Below are positions 52,830 to 63,317 of a DNA stretch of 64,000 nucleotides, one piece after another. Position 1 is the first letter of the stretch; every line of letters begins with the position of its first letter. This stretch comes from Bondarzewia mesenterica (taxonomy: Eukaryota > Basidiomycota > Agaricomycetes > Russulales > Bondarzewiaceae): positions 1 through 64,000 of the forward strand of contig SGPL01000002.1 of assembly GCA_004802705.1 (NCBI GenBank), written 5' to 3'. The position numbers were made by a program, and so were the translations under genes. The notes under the pieces are model-generated. The model did not search any database and was not told where the DNA came from. It saw only the letters and a program-made list of their open reading frames with translations.

Positions 52830-54663
52830 ATGGATCGGCATCAACAACTATCGACTTCGCAGTGGGTCTATTTGTTTTGAGTCTTCTGCATGATTGACTC
52901 ATTTCGTCACAGGCCCCAGTATGTCTCTCGCAAGACGCTCGCGATTAAGCGTGGCGACTCTGAGACGCTAACCCGAGAGGACGTCCAATACGACCTCCTC
53001 TATTACATTTTTTCCGACAACACTCGTGTCTTTACAGATGAATCGCCAGGCAAACCACCGTCCAAAGTCAACTTCTGCGACCTCTACGTCAACGCGCTCT
53101 ACAATTCGAGGAAGTGCTCTAAAGTCATGCGGGACAAAATGCACGACACTCCCGCGTTTGCCATCGAGTTCGCCAAGATTTCGCTCCTTACCAACGTTGG
53201 CAGGATTAACACTACTATGGCTTGTACGTATTCTTCTCCTCAAGGCTGCTGCAGCCCTGTAAATCTGGTGGCGCTGTATAGTCTTCCCGGAAATGAAAAC
53301 GGCTCTTAGGAGCTACCATCCGGTGCCCTCGTTGCAAAAATCGGACGGCAACGTACAGGACGCACCCAGGATCAAGAGTTGTCTCAAGGCTGCCTTGTTA
53401 CCTTCAGAACAAAAGTCCGCGCCTCCAGGTACACCGAACGACATTCTCGCTCGCGCTGTGAGTCGGGGTCCGCTATCTCTCTACCATTTTGGTTGACCGA
53501 AGTCTATTCCAGAGAAATAACCAGGTCCCGCCAACTAGTATCGTGAACCTAATCTTCGTCCTCACCAACTATTCAACGGTGAGACGAGATGTAGCTCAGA
53601 TTTCGGACCGCTAATGCCCCTTGCGTGTAGTCGCTCTCTCCTGTCCATTTCGACCCACCAGTCGAATTTGTAGATCTTTTCTTACCCATTAACATATCCT
53701 CCGTGGCCCGCGCTAGGGCTTTCTTATGGGTCATATTCCACTACCACGAAGGACCCCACCTTGCCAATCCCTTTGCCGATGAATACTCAATGCGACATCC
53801 GCAAAAAGTACCCTGGTTACAGCGTCTATCTCCGGAGGAACAGCGGCGAGAGAACGTAGATCCGCCAGAGGAGATTGAGTGGGGTCGCAAGATGGCAACG
53901 CAACGCAGTCAGTTTCTTCAAGACCTCATTGCAGGTGTTGACGTCGATAGGAGGACACGAGTCACTGGAAGCTCGTCAACTCCGCAAGGTACGTGAGACA
54001 ATGGTTTTCGCGTCGCATTTACTGGGGCTTCACATGTTTCCCCGATGTAGAAGCAGAGACTTCTTTTCGTCGATTCCGGGCACAGCCGTCCTACCCTGTG
54101 GAAGCTAATAGAGTCGCGACGTTTCACCATTATAATCCGTCTGATCCCCAGGGCAAGGCTAAAGCAACCACCATACATCCCACCACGGGTATGTACACCC
54201 AATGCCTCTACCGTAAATTCAATGTAATTAGACTGTTCACTTCTGCACGCGACAGTGAACGCGAGCGCACGTATACGAGAGAGAATACCAGAGCGTCGGC
54301 AAGAGCGCTCCATGCTTCAACGTTGCGTCCCTCTCTCCTTTGTTCTCCCCGCACTAACCGTCAGTGTATAACATATGACAGAGGCCTGGCATCGCGTCCA
54401 GACCATGGATCCTCTCATCGATTCCGACGAAGAGGGCCTGGATGAGCACGCGCGAATCGACTATCGTAAGTCCCGCTTCCCTTGACGTACATTCTTTGCC
54501 ATGACTGTCGCTGCAACCTTCTGATACGAAACCGCGCACCCCCCCTCCTCGTTTTCTGGCCGTGACATGCCCTCCAGAGCGCCGTCTTCACGTTCTTAAC
54601 TCCATCAGGCCGCAACCTGGATCGGCCAATCCGTATCCGAGACGATACGACCGGTCGAGGTAG
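52830..54663 (+). CDS. IES1: INO80 complex subunit Ies1, copy B
   Basis: Second Ies1 gene, intact by reading frame. Exons 52830-52861, 52913-53223, 53282-53457, 53525-53578 and 53631 onward keep phase through GT-AG introns. They encode MDRHQQLSTSQPQYVSRKTL, DVQYDLLYYIFSD, FCDLYVNALYNSRKCSKVMR, LLTNVGRINTTMAFFPEMKT, LRSYHPVPSLQKSDGNVQDA, PTSIVNLIFVLTNYSTSLSP, VEFVDLFLPINISSVARARA and LWVIFHYHEGP. The C-terminal exons give MDPLIDSDEEGLDEHARIDY then, after an intron with acceptor near 54572, RRLHVLNSIR and a TAG at 54661-54663. Copy A has the equivalent ADSDEEGVDEQSRYDY and RLHVLQGIR. In the best-conserved block the two copies look roughly half identical, so this is not a recent duplication. A further terminal exon near 54914-55028 cannot be excluded. 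Confidence 0.85.
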
Positions 54664-55908
54664 CTGCTGATCGGAGAGAGCCGCCCAGCGCGGGATCGCG
54701 AGCAGCTTGGAAAGAGAAGGCGTCACTCACTCACAACCCCTCGGCCGAGAAAACCGGGTGGACAAACAAAAACGGGATGGACGTGGTGACGTGTTATTTA
54801 CTGTTGGTATCTATGTGTTTTTGAGTTAGAGAGAGCGCGGTGGTCACGAGCCGGTCTTCCCAGCCCCCCCCTTTCCCCGCCCCTTATTGCACCTTCTTTT
54901 CTGATCGTGTAGTCCTCGAAGTATCGTATTTTCTCAGACAATGGTGATGAAGTACCCACGTTTGGTCCTGGCCAAGGAACTCCCGCATTTGACTTCCACC
55001 AATCCCAGTTGTCTTTCTTTGATCCTGACGTTTGAAAAATCTCCAGCCACTTATATCTCTTTGGCAAACTCTATTGGATCGGACGCCTTGATATCAATCC
55101 GCAACAGTACATCCGTTGATAACGGTGAAAACTGGTGATACACGTATTTTCGCCATATATACAGTAATTCGCGTATCGTCTCACGAGGGGCGACGCAACG
55201 AAAAGAATGTTGACTCCATAGATATATTGTGATTGCACAAGCACAGCTAAGAAAACGAATATCGGAGCAGGGCGCAGCCCTTCTGTCCGTGTACAGGTGT
55301 TTGACGAATGTCTGTGTGTGTATGTGTGTGTTGTGTGTGATGCGCGTGATGGGGGAAAAGAACGTGGGGTGCCGGGAAAGGAGATGGTGTTGCAGATGTG
55401 ACGTGGTGGTGTCACGAACCCAATGGACAGGCGCAGCCTGAAATGGACGGATTGCAGAAGGAGTGATGTAGAGTACGGGGGGCAGGGAGGACAGGGAGGG
55501 GGATGTCGTAATGGAGGTGAAAGCCCGATACTCTAGCAAAAGAAAAAGAAATAAATGTCATTGTTTTTTTTTCTGCCTTCCTAGGTCCGAGACCATCAGA
55601 TATGGATCACGACCATAGTCGTACAACAGCCCAACCAACAGCGAGGGAAGTATGCGTTGAAGCGAGAGTAAATGAAGAAAAAGTGTCAATCCTGTAAGGC
55701 GAAACAACGAATGTGAATGCGATGTCCACAAACTTGAGACAGACAGAAATATGATTAAAAGATCCTGATAGAAAGAAAGACAGGAACAATAGGTATGAGA
55801 CTGTCTCAGCGAAGGAAACAAACGTCTGTGACAATGATAAAATAGAACGAAACACGCCACGCACGTCGAGAGAAAAACCAGCTGCTCAATCCAGGATAAC
55901 CAAAATCT
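54664..55908. other. Convergent intergenic region with TG microsatellite
   Basis: Flanking genes end on both sides. A plus-strand open stretch at 54914-55028 (including FSDNGDEVPTFGPGQG and ending SFFDPDV) looks protein-like and might be a final exon of Ies1-B, but I found no in-phase splice path. The opposite strand is also open there. Confidence 0.4.
55311..55340. repeat. Imperfect (TG)n microsatellite
   Basis: A run of TG dinucleotides interrupted by an A and a missing G, about 30 bases, in non-coding sequence. Confidence 0.8.
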
Positions 55909-57170
55909 CTAGAATCCTCCGGGTACGCTGAGCACCGGATGTGCAAAGCCACACCGCTCACGCCTGGGCAGCTCAGCAGGCGCGCTGATCCGCCTCGCCT
56001 TTCGCTCGTCCACCTCGAAATCGTCATATCCCGTCATTCCGTGCGCGGAGCCGTCTAAAGCCATGCGCCGGCGAAGCGTCGACATCATGTCCCGCGCCAT
56101 GCGCGCACGCGAGTTGAGCGCGGAGAGGTTGGACTCTGTCAGGTTCGTCGGCGAGGCCGAACAGGTGCGAGGGACGACCGTTGTCGTGACCTGCAGCCTA
56201 GGCGCTAGTGGCGACTGAGGCGAGACGGGGAGGGATACAGGGCGTTGGCGCGTGGAGCGTGACAGGCTTGGGTGTCGCCGCGGCATTCTGCCTTGTGGGG
56301 AACACGAGTCGCGATCTGGCATTGGGCATGGGCTCAGGATTCCCTTTATGAGGAGGTGATCCGGAGCGGAGAAAGGCGGGGAGCGGTATGGGGGAACGGC
56401 GGTGCGCCTTGTCCTCCTTGGCGTTTCCGTGAGTGCTCAAGTGAGCAGTGATTTGGTCCAGAGAGGGCATGGGCTTTACGCTCCTGATGTTGCTCTGGGT
56501 TACGGGAACCGAGCTGGGTGCCTTCTTCTCTACCGGCATCCGGAAGTCGACTTGCTCAACCCAGGGTTGCACAGCAGACCATGTGTTTCCAATGGAATCC
56601 CGCTTCCCGATCGTTTCGAACAGTGCAAGTGGCGAGTTAAGACCGGGAGAGGGAAGCGAGTAGTGGAAGATGGCGGGAGACTCTGGGGGTGTCTTTGGCG
56701 TCGACGTGGCAGTTGGCGAGGGCGGCGCCTGCACCTTGGACAGGAAGAGCGCACGACGCTCCACTAGAAAGAAATTAAATTAGTTATATTACGTTTGTTC
56801 GGCGATGATAGAGTAACATACTCTGCTTGCTCTTGTGAGCCTTCAGGGCGATCTCCTTGCGGAGGTCGGGGGTTTTCTTGGTGCCCGAGGCAGCATTTCT
56901 CTCCCTTGTGGAGGCTAACAGAGCCTCGAATCGAGCAGAATCAAGACCCTTGCCAGTAGCATCAGCTGGCCGCAAGGGGGACGACTGTCTCATGAAGCGG
57001 CGTGAGACGGTTGGGGGAGGGCTCAAGAGTGAGGGCCTGTACCCATCTTGCACATCGAAGGCAGGTGAGAGAGGTTGAAAGTCGAAAGGCGAGAAAGGTT
57101 CGACGAGAGGGTCGGCAGGGGGGGCAGGAGAGATAGATATTTCGGGGACAGTGGAGACGAGGAAATCCAT
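55909..57170 (-). CDS. Hypothetical Ser/Pro-rich protein
   Basis: I recognise no functional domain. From the first ATG at 57168-57170 the protein reads MDFLVSTVPEISISPAPPAD, a disordered Pro/Ser region, then a conserved-looking helical segment (RFEALLASTRERNAASGTKK and LRKEIALKAHKSKQ). An intron near 56761-56822 leads to ERRALFLSKVQAPPSPTA and more low-complexity sequence. It ends with a compact C-terminal block, LTESNLSALNSRARMARDMM, STLRRRMALDG, DERKARRISAPAELPRRERC and FAHPVLSVPGGF. Open sequence continues upstream (QLYNDYTGAGRPILITSAP) with no ATG visible, so an unseen first exon is possible. The frame changes near 56200-56290 without an obvious intron. Probably a conserved basidiomycete protein of unknown role. 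Confidence 0.6.
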
Positions 57171-58073
57171 TTGCAATGAAAAGGAATGAGGAGATTGCGG
57201 ATTGTTTTGAGGACGAATATCGACGGGTGCGGAAGTAATTAGGATGGGGCGACCAGCACCGGTGTAATCGTTGTATAATTGCACAGGAGCAAGACTAGGT
57301 CAGACCCGAAGAGAGAAACAGAGAAGATAAAGGAAACAAGCACACAGACCACCAGCACTGGACAGAAAAGAAAGAGATTAGGACGAAGCAAAGCGTGTTG
57401 GACTATATACGAACCACACGCGATGATCGGCCCTGCCGAGCGCTTGCCTGCTTAGCAACGCAAGCTGACGCCCACCTTTTGCCACGTTCTCTCATCTCTC
57501 CAGCCTCGTCCATCACGCCCGCAGCTCTCATGGCCTCCGTGCGGCTATGCTCTCGTCGTCTCAGTTCTCCTCACTGCGCTCTGCCTACCGTCAATTTGCA
57601 TTTGTGCTCAGTAGATAGTCTCTGCGCATGCACAGCCCTTGACGACCGACACACCATATTCATACATCCTTGATAAATTGTTGCAGAACCAACACCCGTG
57701 CGCAAGCAACGCTCAATGCTACGTAAACCTCTCGCACCACTAGTCCTTACTATTGCCTACTATTGCTCTATCACGCCCGTCTGAATCAAATTTGATCCGA
57801 CCGACCTCGCCCCCAACATTCTCGGTTCTTTCTCTTGTCTCCGTCGCCATCAGCCAGACTCCGAGTCCTTTTGCTATCTCATGTACGCACGACCCTGGCG
57901 ACCCGGACAGCGATTCTTGTTGTACCTTGCTCCCATGCAGCCTTCTTAGCAGTCGAGATACAAGTACAAAGTACAATGGGAAAGTCCTCTACGTTTTCAG
58001 CACAAGGGCTGTCGCGACCATTCTAAAATTCTACAAACGCACACTTTACCCTTCTATTTGCCGTCAGAGTGAA
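57171..58073. other. Intergenic region upstream of the hypothetical gene
   Basis: A stretch of 903 bases that should carry the promoter of the minus-strand hypothetical gene and the 3' end of LYS1. Plus-strand open frames here (57395-57673, 57753-58187) lack motifs and partly overlap LYS1 coding sequence; I treat them as chance. Confidence 0.45.
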
Positions 58074-59382
58074 TCAGAGGTTTTCTGCCTTCACAGCAGC
58101 TGCCAACTTTTCTTGAAACACCTTTTCGGCGTCCGTCCATACGCGTGCGGATTGCCTTTCCGGGAAGACGAGCAAAGACGGGAGTAGATCAGAGCTGAAC
58201 TGCTCCGACGCCTCACGAGGAAGCAGTGTTGGGAGATGGTCGATGGAGATCACTGACAACGGGGGATTGCCCGGCCTGCATGATGACACTCGATGAATAC
58301 CCTCACTACCAACACGAGAACATTCCATCACTTACCCAACATTGACGGGGAGCGTGGGGTCTGAGAAAGTGGTGTTCACAGAATAGATGGGTATAGGGTT
58401 GTTCGGGTTCGTAGTGTCGCAGCTCACGTCCACGACAACTCTCAGTCGGCGCGACTTGCCTGCAGCAGCAATCTGCTCCTCGGTGAGGAACGATGGGATG
58501 CGCGACGTGAGGTATATGCAGTTGACGAAGACGTCAACGTCAAGGATCTCCTGGAACGGACCACCCTTCGCCGTCTCCGCCATATCCCATTTGACGATAT
58601 CATCTCTATAAATGATAGTTCGGGTTAAATATGCGAGATGAAAACGCGGTCAGTGATTGATGTGAAAACGCATGGGACGAGAGAACTCAACTCGTCAAGT
58701 CCGATCTTCCTGAACAGATCCACAGCACCACGGCCGCAACGACCAAGCGCACCGATCACGAGCGCCTTGACGCCCTTACCGCTTCCCCCCAGCTTCTCCT
58801 TGACGTCCTTGACCATCGCCTCCTCGTTCGCGTATGGCTCGAGATGTCCGAGCTTCTTGCCCCCATTCCTCTGGGATGCGAGCGCCAGAGCACCAGCGGC
58901 CGCACCCGCAAACCCAGCGTGGAACCCAAACGCCGCGACGCGCCTGCCGTGCTCGTCGTTCAAAAACTCGAGGTCGTACAGCGTGCCCTTGCCACGGTAA
59001 AACCGCGCGAGCACATCGGACCAGCCGGCCTGCTGCTTATAGCAGTGCGCAAACTGGACGTGGGTGTGGGGAAGCGGGGCATCGGATACGGGGAGCTCCT
59101 TCAGACCGATGATGGGTACGTTTACCGGCGCGTGAGGCCAAGAGTTGTGTTCTACGAGCTCACACCCCACACTAATACCGATGAGCGATGAAGACCCTCA
59201 GAATATATGCGCTCTAGAACTCACGACTCGTACTCCGAATCGTCAAAGATCCGCTGCTCGTCGCGCTCGACGAAAATCTTGAAGCCCGAGTCGATGAGCT
59301 TCTTGGACGTGGTAGGAGTCAACGCCGCCCTGCGTTCAAACTCCTTCTTTTCGCAGCGCAACCAGAACGTCTTTTCGGACAT
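58074..59382 (-). CDS. LYS1: Saccharopine dehydrogenase (NAD+, L-lysine-forming)
   Basis: Last step of the fungal alpha-aminoadipate pathway: saccharopine plus NAD+ gives lysine, 2-oxoglutarate and NADH. Exon 1 begins [20 protein letters not shown] and contains [14 protein letters not shown]. Next are [33 protein letters not shown] (active-site His and Lys region), [17 protein letters not shown] and [18 protein letters not shown]. The Rossmann loop is [20 protein letters not shown], then [54 protein letters not shown] and, after an intron, [20 protein letters not shown]. It ends with the TGA at 58074-58076. Four introns are inferred and all blocks are in register. Length and order match Lys1 proteins of about 370 residues. 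Confidence 0.94.
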
Positions 59383-59643
59383 AATCAAGGAAATGAAAAC
59401 CACAAATATTCGAGGGGCGGAAGTGTCTTTTGAGTAGCTCAAGATTGCACTGGACTCAGATTTGACTCGATTTTGACGGAGGAAGGTGCATTACCTTTTC
59501 AAGAAGGTCGTTCTCATCACATGACAGTGCTTTAGTCGCACGTGATACAAAAGCCGTTCGCGTTCATTTGCGTACATACCAGATAGTTGAAACCAAGGAA
59601 CCGTTCCCGCAATCGGGCATTATACAAGTTACAATTTGATGAA

Positions 59644-60750
59644 TCAACCAGGCGTAGTATAATGGCTCCGCACCAAATCCATTTTGCCAGATTCAAACCG
59701 CTCGTGTGAGCTGGCTGCCATCCCGACGGCTATCTGCATGTCTCCTCTCCCGAGGCCCTCCATCACGCCGTCAACAAACTCGTTCAGAGGCATCCATATC
59801 TTGGATAACCTTTCAGTTGTTCCTTGCTCTTCAGACCGAAATACGTGAGCAACACGTTCTGCACAAAAACTGGCCAGTATCAATACTCACTATCGTGCAA
59901 TTCGGATTCCACAAGACTGAAATGGGGATCGCATCAGAGAAGGCCAGTATCATGAATTTAGAGATCGCATACGGAGGGATAATTTCAATGACGTGGACGC
60001 TCTTGTCTTGTAGCTGTGCGTCGAGTGACAGACATAGACTGCGCAAAGCAGCTTTGGCAGCGGAGTAATTAGGTACCGAAGGCCCGGGAATTATCGCAAG
60101 GGCAGAGCTGATTGATATAATGAAAAAAAAAACAGTCGTGACCTTGTTCCTATGAAACCAGATCCAATGAAAAAATTCCTCTGGAAGGTTAGAGACTTGT
60201 GGCTTGGCTAACTTACACCCAGCCTCAGAAAATGCGGAAGGAAACACTTGACGATCATCGTGACTATCGCAAGATAGTTCGTGTTGAGCTCGTTTACGAG
60301 AGCTAAATTCAGGACTAACGAGTCAGCTAAACTTATTATGGGAGGGAGGGACGACGGAAATGCGCACCATTGATGTCTATTTCCTCGGGTTTCCGGAAAT
60401 CAAATCGTAATTGGATGCCTGCAGAAAATACAACAGCATCAAGCTTGTCGAAGGGTTAGATGTCCTGGGTTTTCATCTGGATCTATCAGACGCACTGATG
60501 CTTACATCGGAGTATTTCTTCAAGACCTTCACGAGAATGGAGTTGATCAGCGTTTCTCTGTCGGCCGCGACGTCGAGCTGGACGGTTTTCAAGCCCATCT
60601 TTGCAAGTTCATCCAGCCTGTCCTGCCTCCGTCCAGCTGCAATGACGGTAGGCTTAGAAGGTAGGCCATGAAGGCGAAGAGCCAAAGCAGACCGATACCG
60701 CTGGTAGCGCCGATAACAAGAATGCACTTGCAGTCGTGGATGCCGGGCAT
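59644..60750 (-). CDS. Short-chain dehydrogenase (DltE/YdfG-like SDR) with an apparent frame break
   Basis: Oxidoreductase of unknown substrate. The start MPGIHDCKCILVIGATSGIG carries the TGxxxGxG-type loop, but the expected continuation, ALALRLHGLPSKPTVIAAGR and RQDRLDELAKMGLKTVQLDV, lies one base out of frame (near 60688). Beyond that everything joins through normal introns: SD|LDAVVFSAGIQLRFDF, LVNELNTNYLAIVTMIVK, SSALAIIPGPSVPNYSAAKA (active-site Ser region and YxxxK), QDKSVHVIEIIPP|LVESELHD and IWMPLNEFVDGVMEGLGRGD. The VxTELHD and C-terminal MPL..F blocks place it in the fungal SDR group annotated as short-chain oxidoreductases of the DltE type. If the missing base is a sequencing error the gene is intact. 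It diverges from the TPR gene. Confidence 0.82.
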
Positions 60751-60923
60751 GGTTGCGAGGTGGAGGTGATTATTTGAGGCTCCATGCAGTCCTCTGTCGA
60801 TGCCGGTCCAACACCTCTGACTTCATCGTCACGATCTTACTTCCAAGTTCGGCATAAGCGCTCGCACGAGATCGCACACGTCTGCGAACGGCAAATTCCG
60901 AAATTGGCTCATCGTCGAGTGTC
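60751..60923. promoter_or_regulatory. Shared divergent promoter, SDR / TPR gene
   Basis: Start codons of the two divergent genes are 173 bases apart, so both promoters lie here. No TATA box was seen. Confidence 0.55.
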
Positions 60924-62029
60924 ATGGACTCTCCTCCCACCGACCGTATCGACACCTCGCCTTCTTCGGCACAAGCTGGCGCAGCACATCATTCGCATAT
61001 CGACGACAATCCGGAAGTAGAAGAGGTCCTGACCGAGGAAAACATAAAGGTGCATGTGAAGGAAATCGTCCAGGTGAAACTGGCTCACTCATCCGTTCAG
61101 GAATGTCTGCGAGATGCAGAGGAGTCCAAGCAGGACGGCAATGAGTATTTTCGTGCTAAGAGGTGGAACGAGGCGTTGATTGCCTATAAAAGAGGTCTGG
61201 GTCGATTGCCGAAGAGGAAGGACGCGGCAAAAGAGAACGCGAAGGGCAAGGGGAGAGAGGTGCCTGACGATGATGATGAGAGAGACTCTGCATCCTCTCG
61301 TGAGACGCCCGCAGCACAGCCGGACGAGGGTGATCAGCCCGAGACGATTTCTACAACTCCATTAGAGGCAGAATGCGCGAAGGCGAGGTCTATATTGAAT
61401 GCCAATATCGGAGCATGTCATGTCAAGCTGGTGAGTTAAACTATCATCGTTTCCCTTTCACATGATTTACGATTTTTATCCTGAATTGGCAGGGAGAACA
61501 CGAAGACGCGGTAAACGCCTGCGCTGAAGGTAAGCCTCCGTGTCTGTGCGATAACCAGCGGCATCTCAAATTGGTTTTCACTAGCACTTCTAGACGATCC
61601 GCGGTACATCAAGGCTCTTCTGCGGCGAGCTCAAAGTAATGAACACATCGGATCATGGTCATCTCTCTCCAGCGCTCAGGAGGGTGTGTTCTTTATCACC
61701 ATATCTCAAGTTCTTACCTGATCCAATCTGAGCAGACTATAATACCCTTCTCATTTTACTCCCATCATCTTCCGCTCAAACGGAGGAGGTGAAACGATCC
61801 TTGCATTTGCTGAAGCCCAGAGTGGAGGAGGCGCAGAAACGTGAGATGGGTGAGATGATGGACAAGTTGAAGGGCATCGGTAATAGTATTCTAGGTGAGC
61901 CTCTTCATGTACGGATATTAGAAGCCAGAAACGACGTTTTCTTGCTCAGGTAATTTCGGCATGTCTACGGACAATTTCAAGTTTGAGCCGAACGGAAAGG
62001 GAGGTTATTCCATGAATTTTGTTCGATGA
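60924..62029 (+). CDS. TPR co-chaperone-like protein, TTC1 type
   Basis: Tetratricopeptide protein resembling vertebrate TTC1, which binds Hsp70/Hsp90-type partners. After an acidic N-terminus the first TPR reads SKQDGNEYFRAKRWNEALIA then YKRGLGRLPKRK. An acidic Lys/Asp insert follows, then CAKARSILNANIGACHVKLG and EHEDAVNACAEAL, LLDDPRYIKALLRRAQ, and a third repeat. The diagnostic C-terminus is MMDKLKGIGNSILGNFGMST then DNFKFEPNGKGGYSMNFVR, which matches the TTC1 family ending (GNxxLxxFGxSxxNFxxxxxxxGxYSxNF). Five short introns (for example 61432-61493 and 61897-61951) join in frame; TGA is at 62027-62029. Confidence 0.84.
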
Positions 62030-62171
62030 ACCTACCCCGCTGTGACTGAGGGCAGGGTTGCACGACGCAACTAGACATCTTGGGCTATAAGGATGAAAGT
62101 AGTCTCATAGTGTAATTTTGCAAAGTATTGATGCGTGGACCAGGAATACCAGCGAGTGACTGACAGGATTG

Positions 62172-62903
62172 TCAATCAATGTAAGTCGTAGGATTGCGGA
62201 AGATAGTGAATCGGTGGAAGGGAAATACCTACACAAACATGAGATCAAAAACGATCACAATCCGTGAACAATCAATGTCTTACCCTTGCAAATAGCGTTC
62301 CGCGGACAAGTGACAGCGATACCGGTCCATAGTCCCGAGAATCGCGAGAGAGGGTAGCGTTGTCGCCAATGATCCATATATGACCCTGGGGCACAATTAC
62401 GTGCTCGGTGGAGGGCGCTTTGATACTTGTGGGATCGACACAAATGACATCACCAGGAAGACCGAGGACGCGTTTGCAGACGACACGGCCTACTGTGAGT
62501 GGTGATGCCAGTGTGACCAGATCTCCACGTTTTAGACTGCTAGGGTCTCGTCGGAAGGACAATCGATTTTCGATGACTATCTCGCCTTCCTCGGCCATGG
62601 TGGGTATCATTGAGGGACCATGTACCTGGGTTTGATCGTTATTGAAGACCGAGGAAGGACATGGACGGGAGGAAGCATACTGATGTGACCGACCCAATGT
62701 ATTCTGCGAACAGATGGAAGGCGCAGGCTAGGTTGATCGTCTGTGACAGAAATTGCAACTCAGTTAGACAGAGGAGGAGAAATGTAACGGAGACGAACAT
62801 ATAGCGCGCCGAGACCCATGCGTTGAGCGACCGCCGCCGCTGGAGGCCTCTTGTTGAGCTTGGAGGCAGCATAATGTTTTATGCGTTGCGCGAGACGCTG
62901 CAT
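62172..62903 (-). CDS. IMP1: Mitochondrial inner-membrane peptidase subunit 1 (signal peptidase I family)
   Basis: Ser/Lys protease of the inner membrane that removes bipartite sorting signals facing the intermembrane space. The N-terminus is MQRLAQRIKHYAASKLNKRP. An intron follows, then INLACAFHLFAEYIGSVTS|V, HGPSMIPTMAEEGEIVIENR (catalytic Ser in GPSM), GDLVTLASPLTVGRVVCKRV and LGLPGDVI (catalytic Lys in CKRV). IVPQGHIWIIGDNATLSRDS and RDYGPVSLSLVRGTLFARV complete the fold. The final exon adds a short basic tail, FPFHRFTIFRNPTTYID, with TGA at 62172-62174. Order and length fit Imp1; HIWIIGDN with SRDSRDYG also favours Imp1 over Imp2. The start codon lies inside the left copy of a direct repeat. 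Confidence 0.9.
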
Positions 62904-63050
62904 GAACGCACTGGATCGAGTGAGGTTAGTATTTCATGTACATAACCATTTGATTTACGTTGTTCGCACATTAGACACGGTCGAAACGGTCGGAAGCGGT
63001 CGACGACGGTCTACGACGGTGCCCGTTTTGGAATGCCCTTGGAATGGCGA
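62901..63050. repeat. Direct repeat, left copy (150 bases)
   Basis: Shares with 63063-63177 the ordered blocks CATGAA.GCACTGGATCGA, CATTTGATTTACGTTGTTCG (one mismatch region), CACATTAGACACGGTCGA, CGGTGCCCGT and GAATGCCCTTGGAATGGCGA. The left copy has an extra segment with several CGGTCG-like units. It begins at the IMP1 start codon. Confidence 0.8.
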
Positions 63051-63062
63051 CGGTGTTGCCGG

Positions 63063-63177
63063 CATGAAAGCACTGGATCGATTTCTTGTGCACCACCATC
63101 ACCACCATCTGATTTACGTTTTTCGCACATTAGACACGGTCGACGGTGCCCGTCTGAGAATGCCCTTGGAATGGCGA
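63063..63177. repeat. Direct repeat, right copy (115 bases)
   Basis: Second, shorter copy of the 62901-63050 unit. Blocks are in the same order and orientation; the difference is mostly loss of the CGGTCG-rich portion and a CAC/CAT-rich variant segment at 63091-63108. Twelve bases separate the copies. Confidence 0.8.
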
Positions 63178-63317
63178 TGTTGCCTGCTACATAGCGGCCA
63201 CCAGCACCGCGGATAGCGTGCCCACTTTGCACTTCGACGTTTTCACCCCATCCACGCTCTACTTGTGATTTTGTCCAGCATGACGTGTTGGCCGAAAACT
63301 CCTATGAATTTTTTTTT

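Noticed and set aside
57753..58187. 144-codon plus-strand frame
   Set aside because: Ser/Pro/Thr-rich without a domain; its right part is antisense to the LYS1 C-terminus.
63091..63108. CAC/CAT run that would encode six histidines, suggesting a vector tag
   Set aside because: It lies in non-coding genomic repeat sequence between IMP1 and the RhoGEF remnant, is part of the variable section of the right repeat copy, and has no cloning or plasmid sequence around it.
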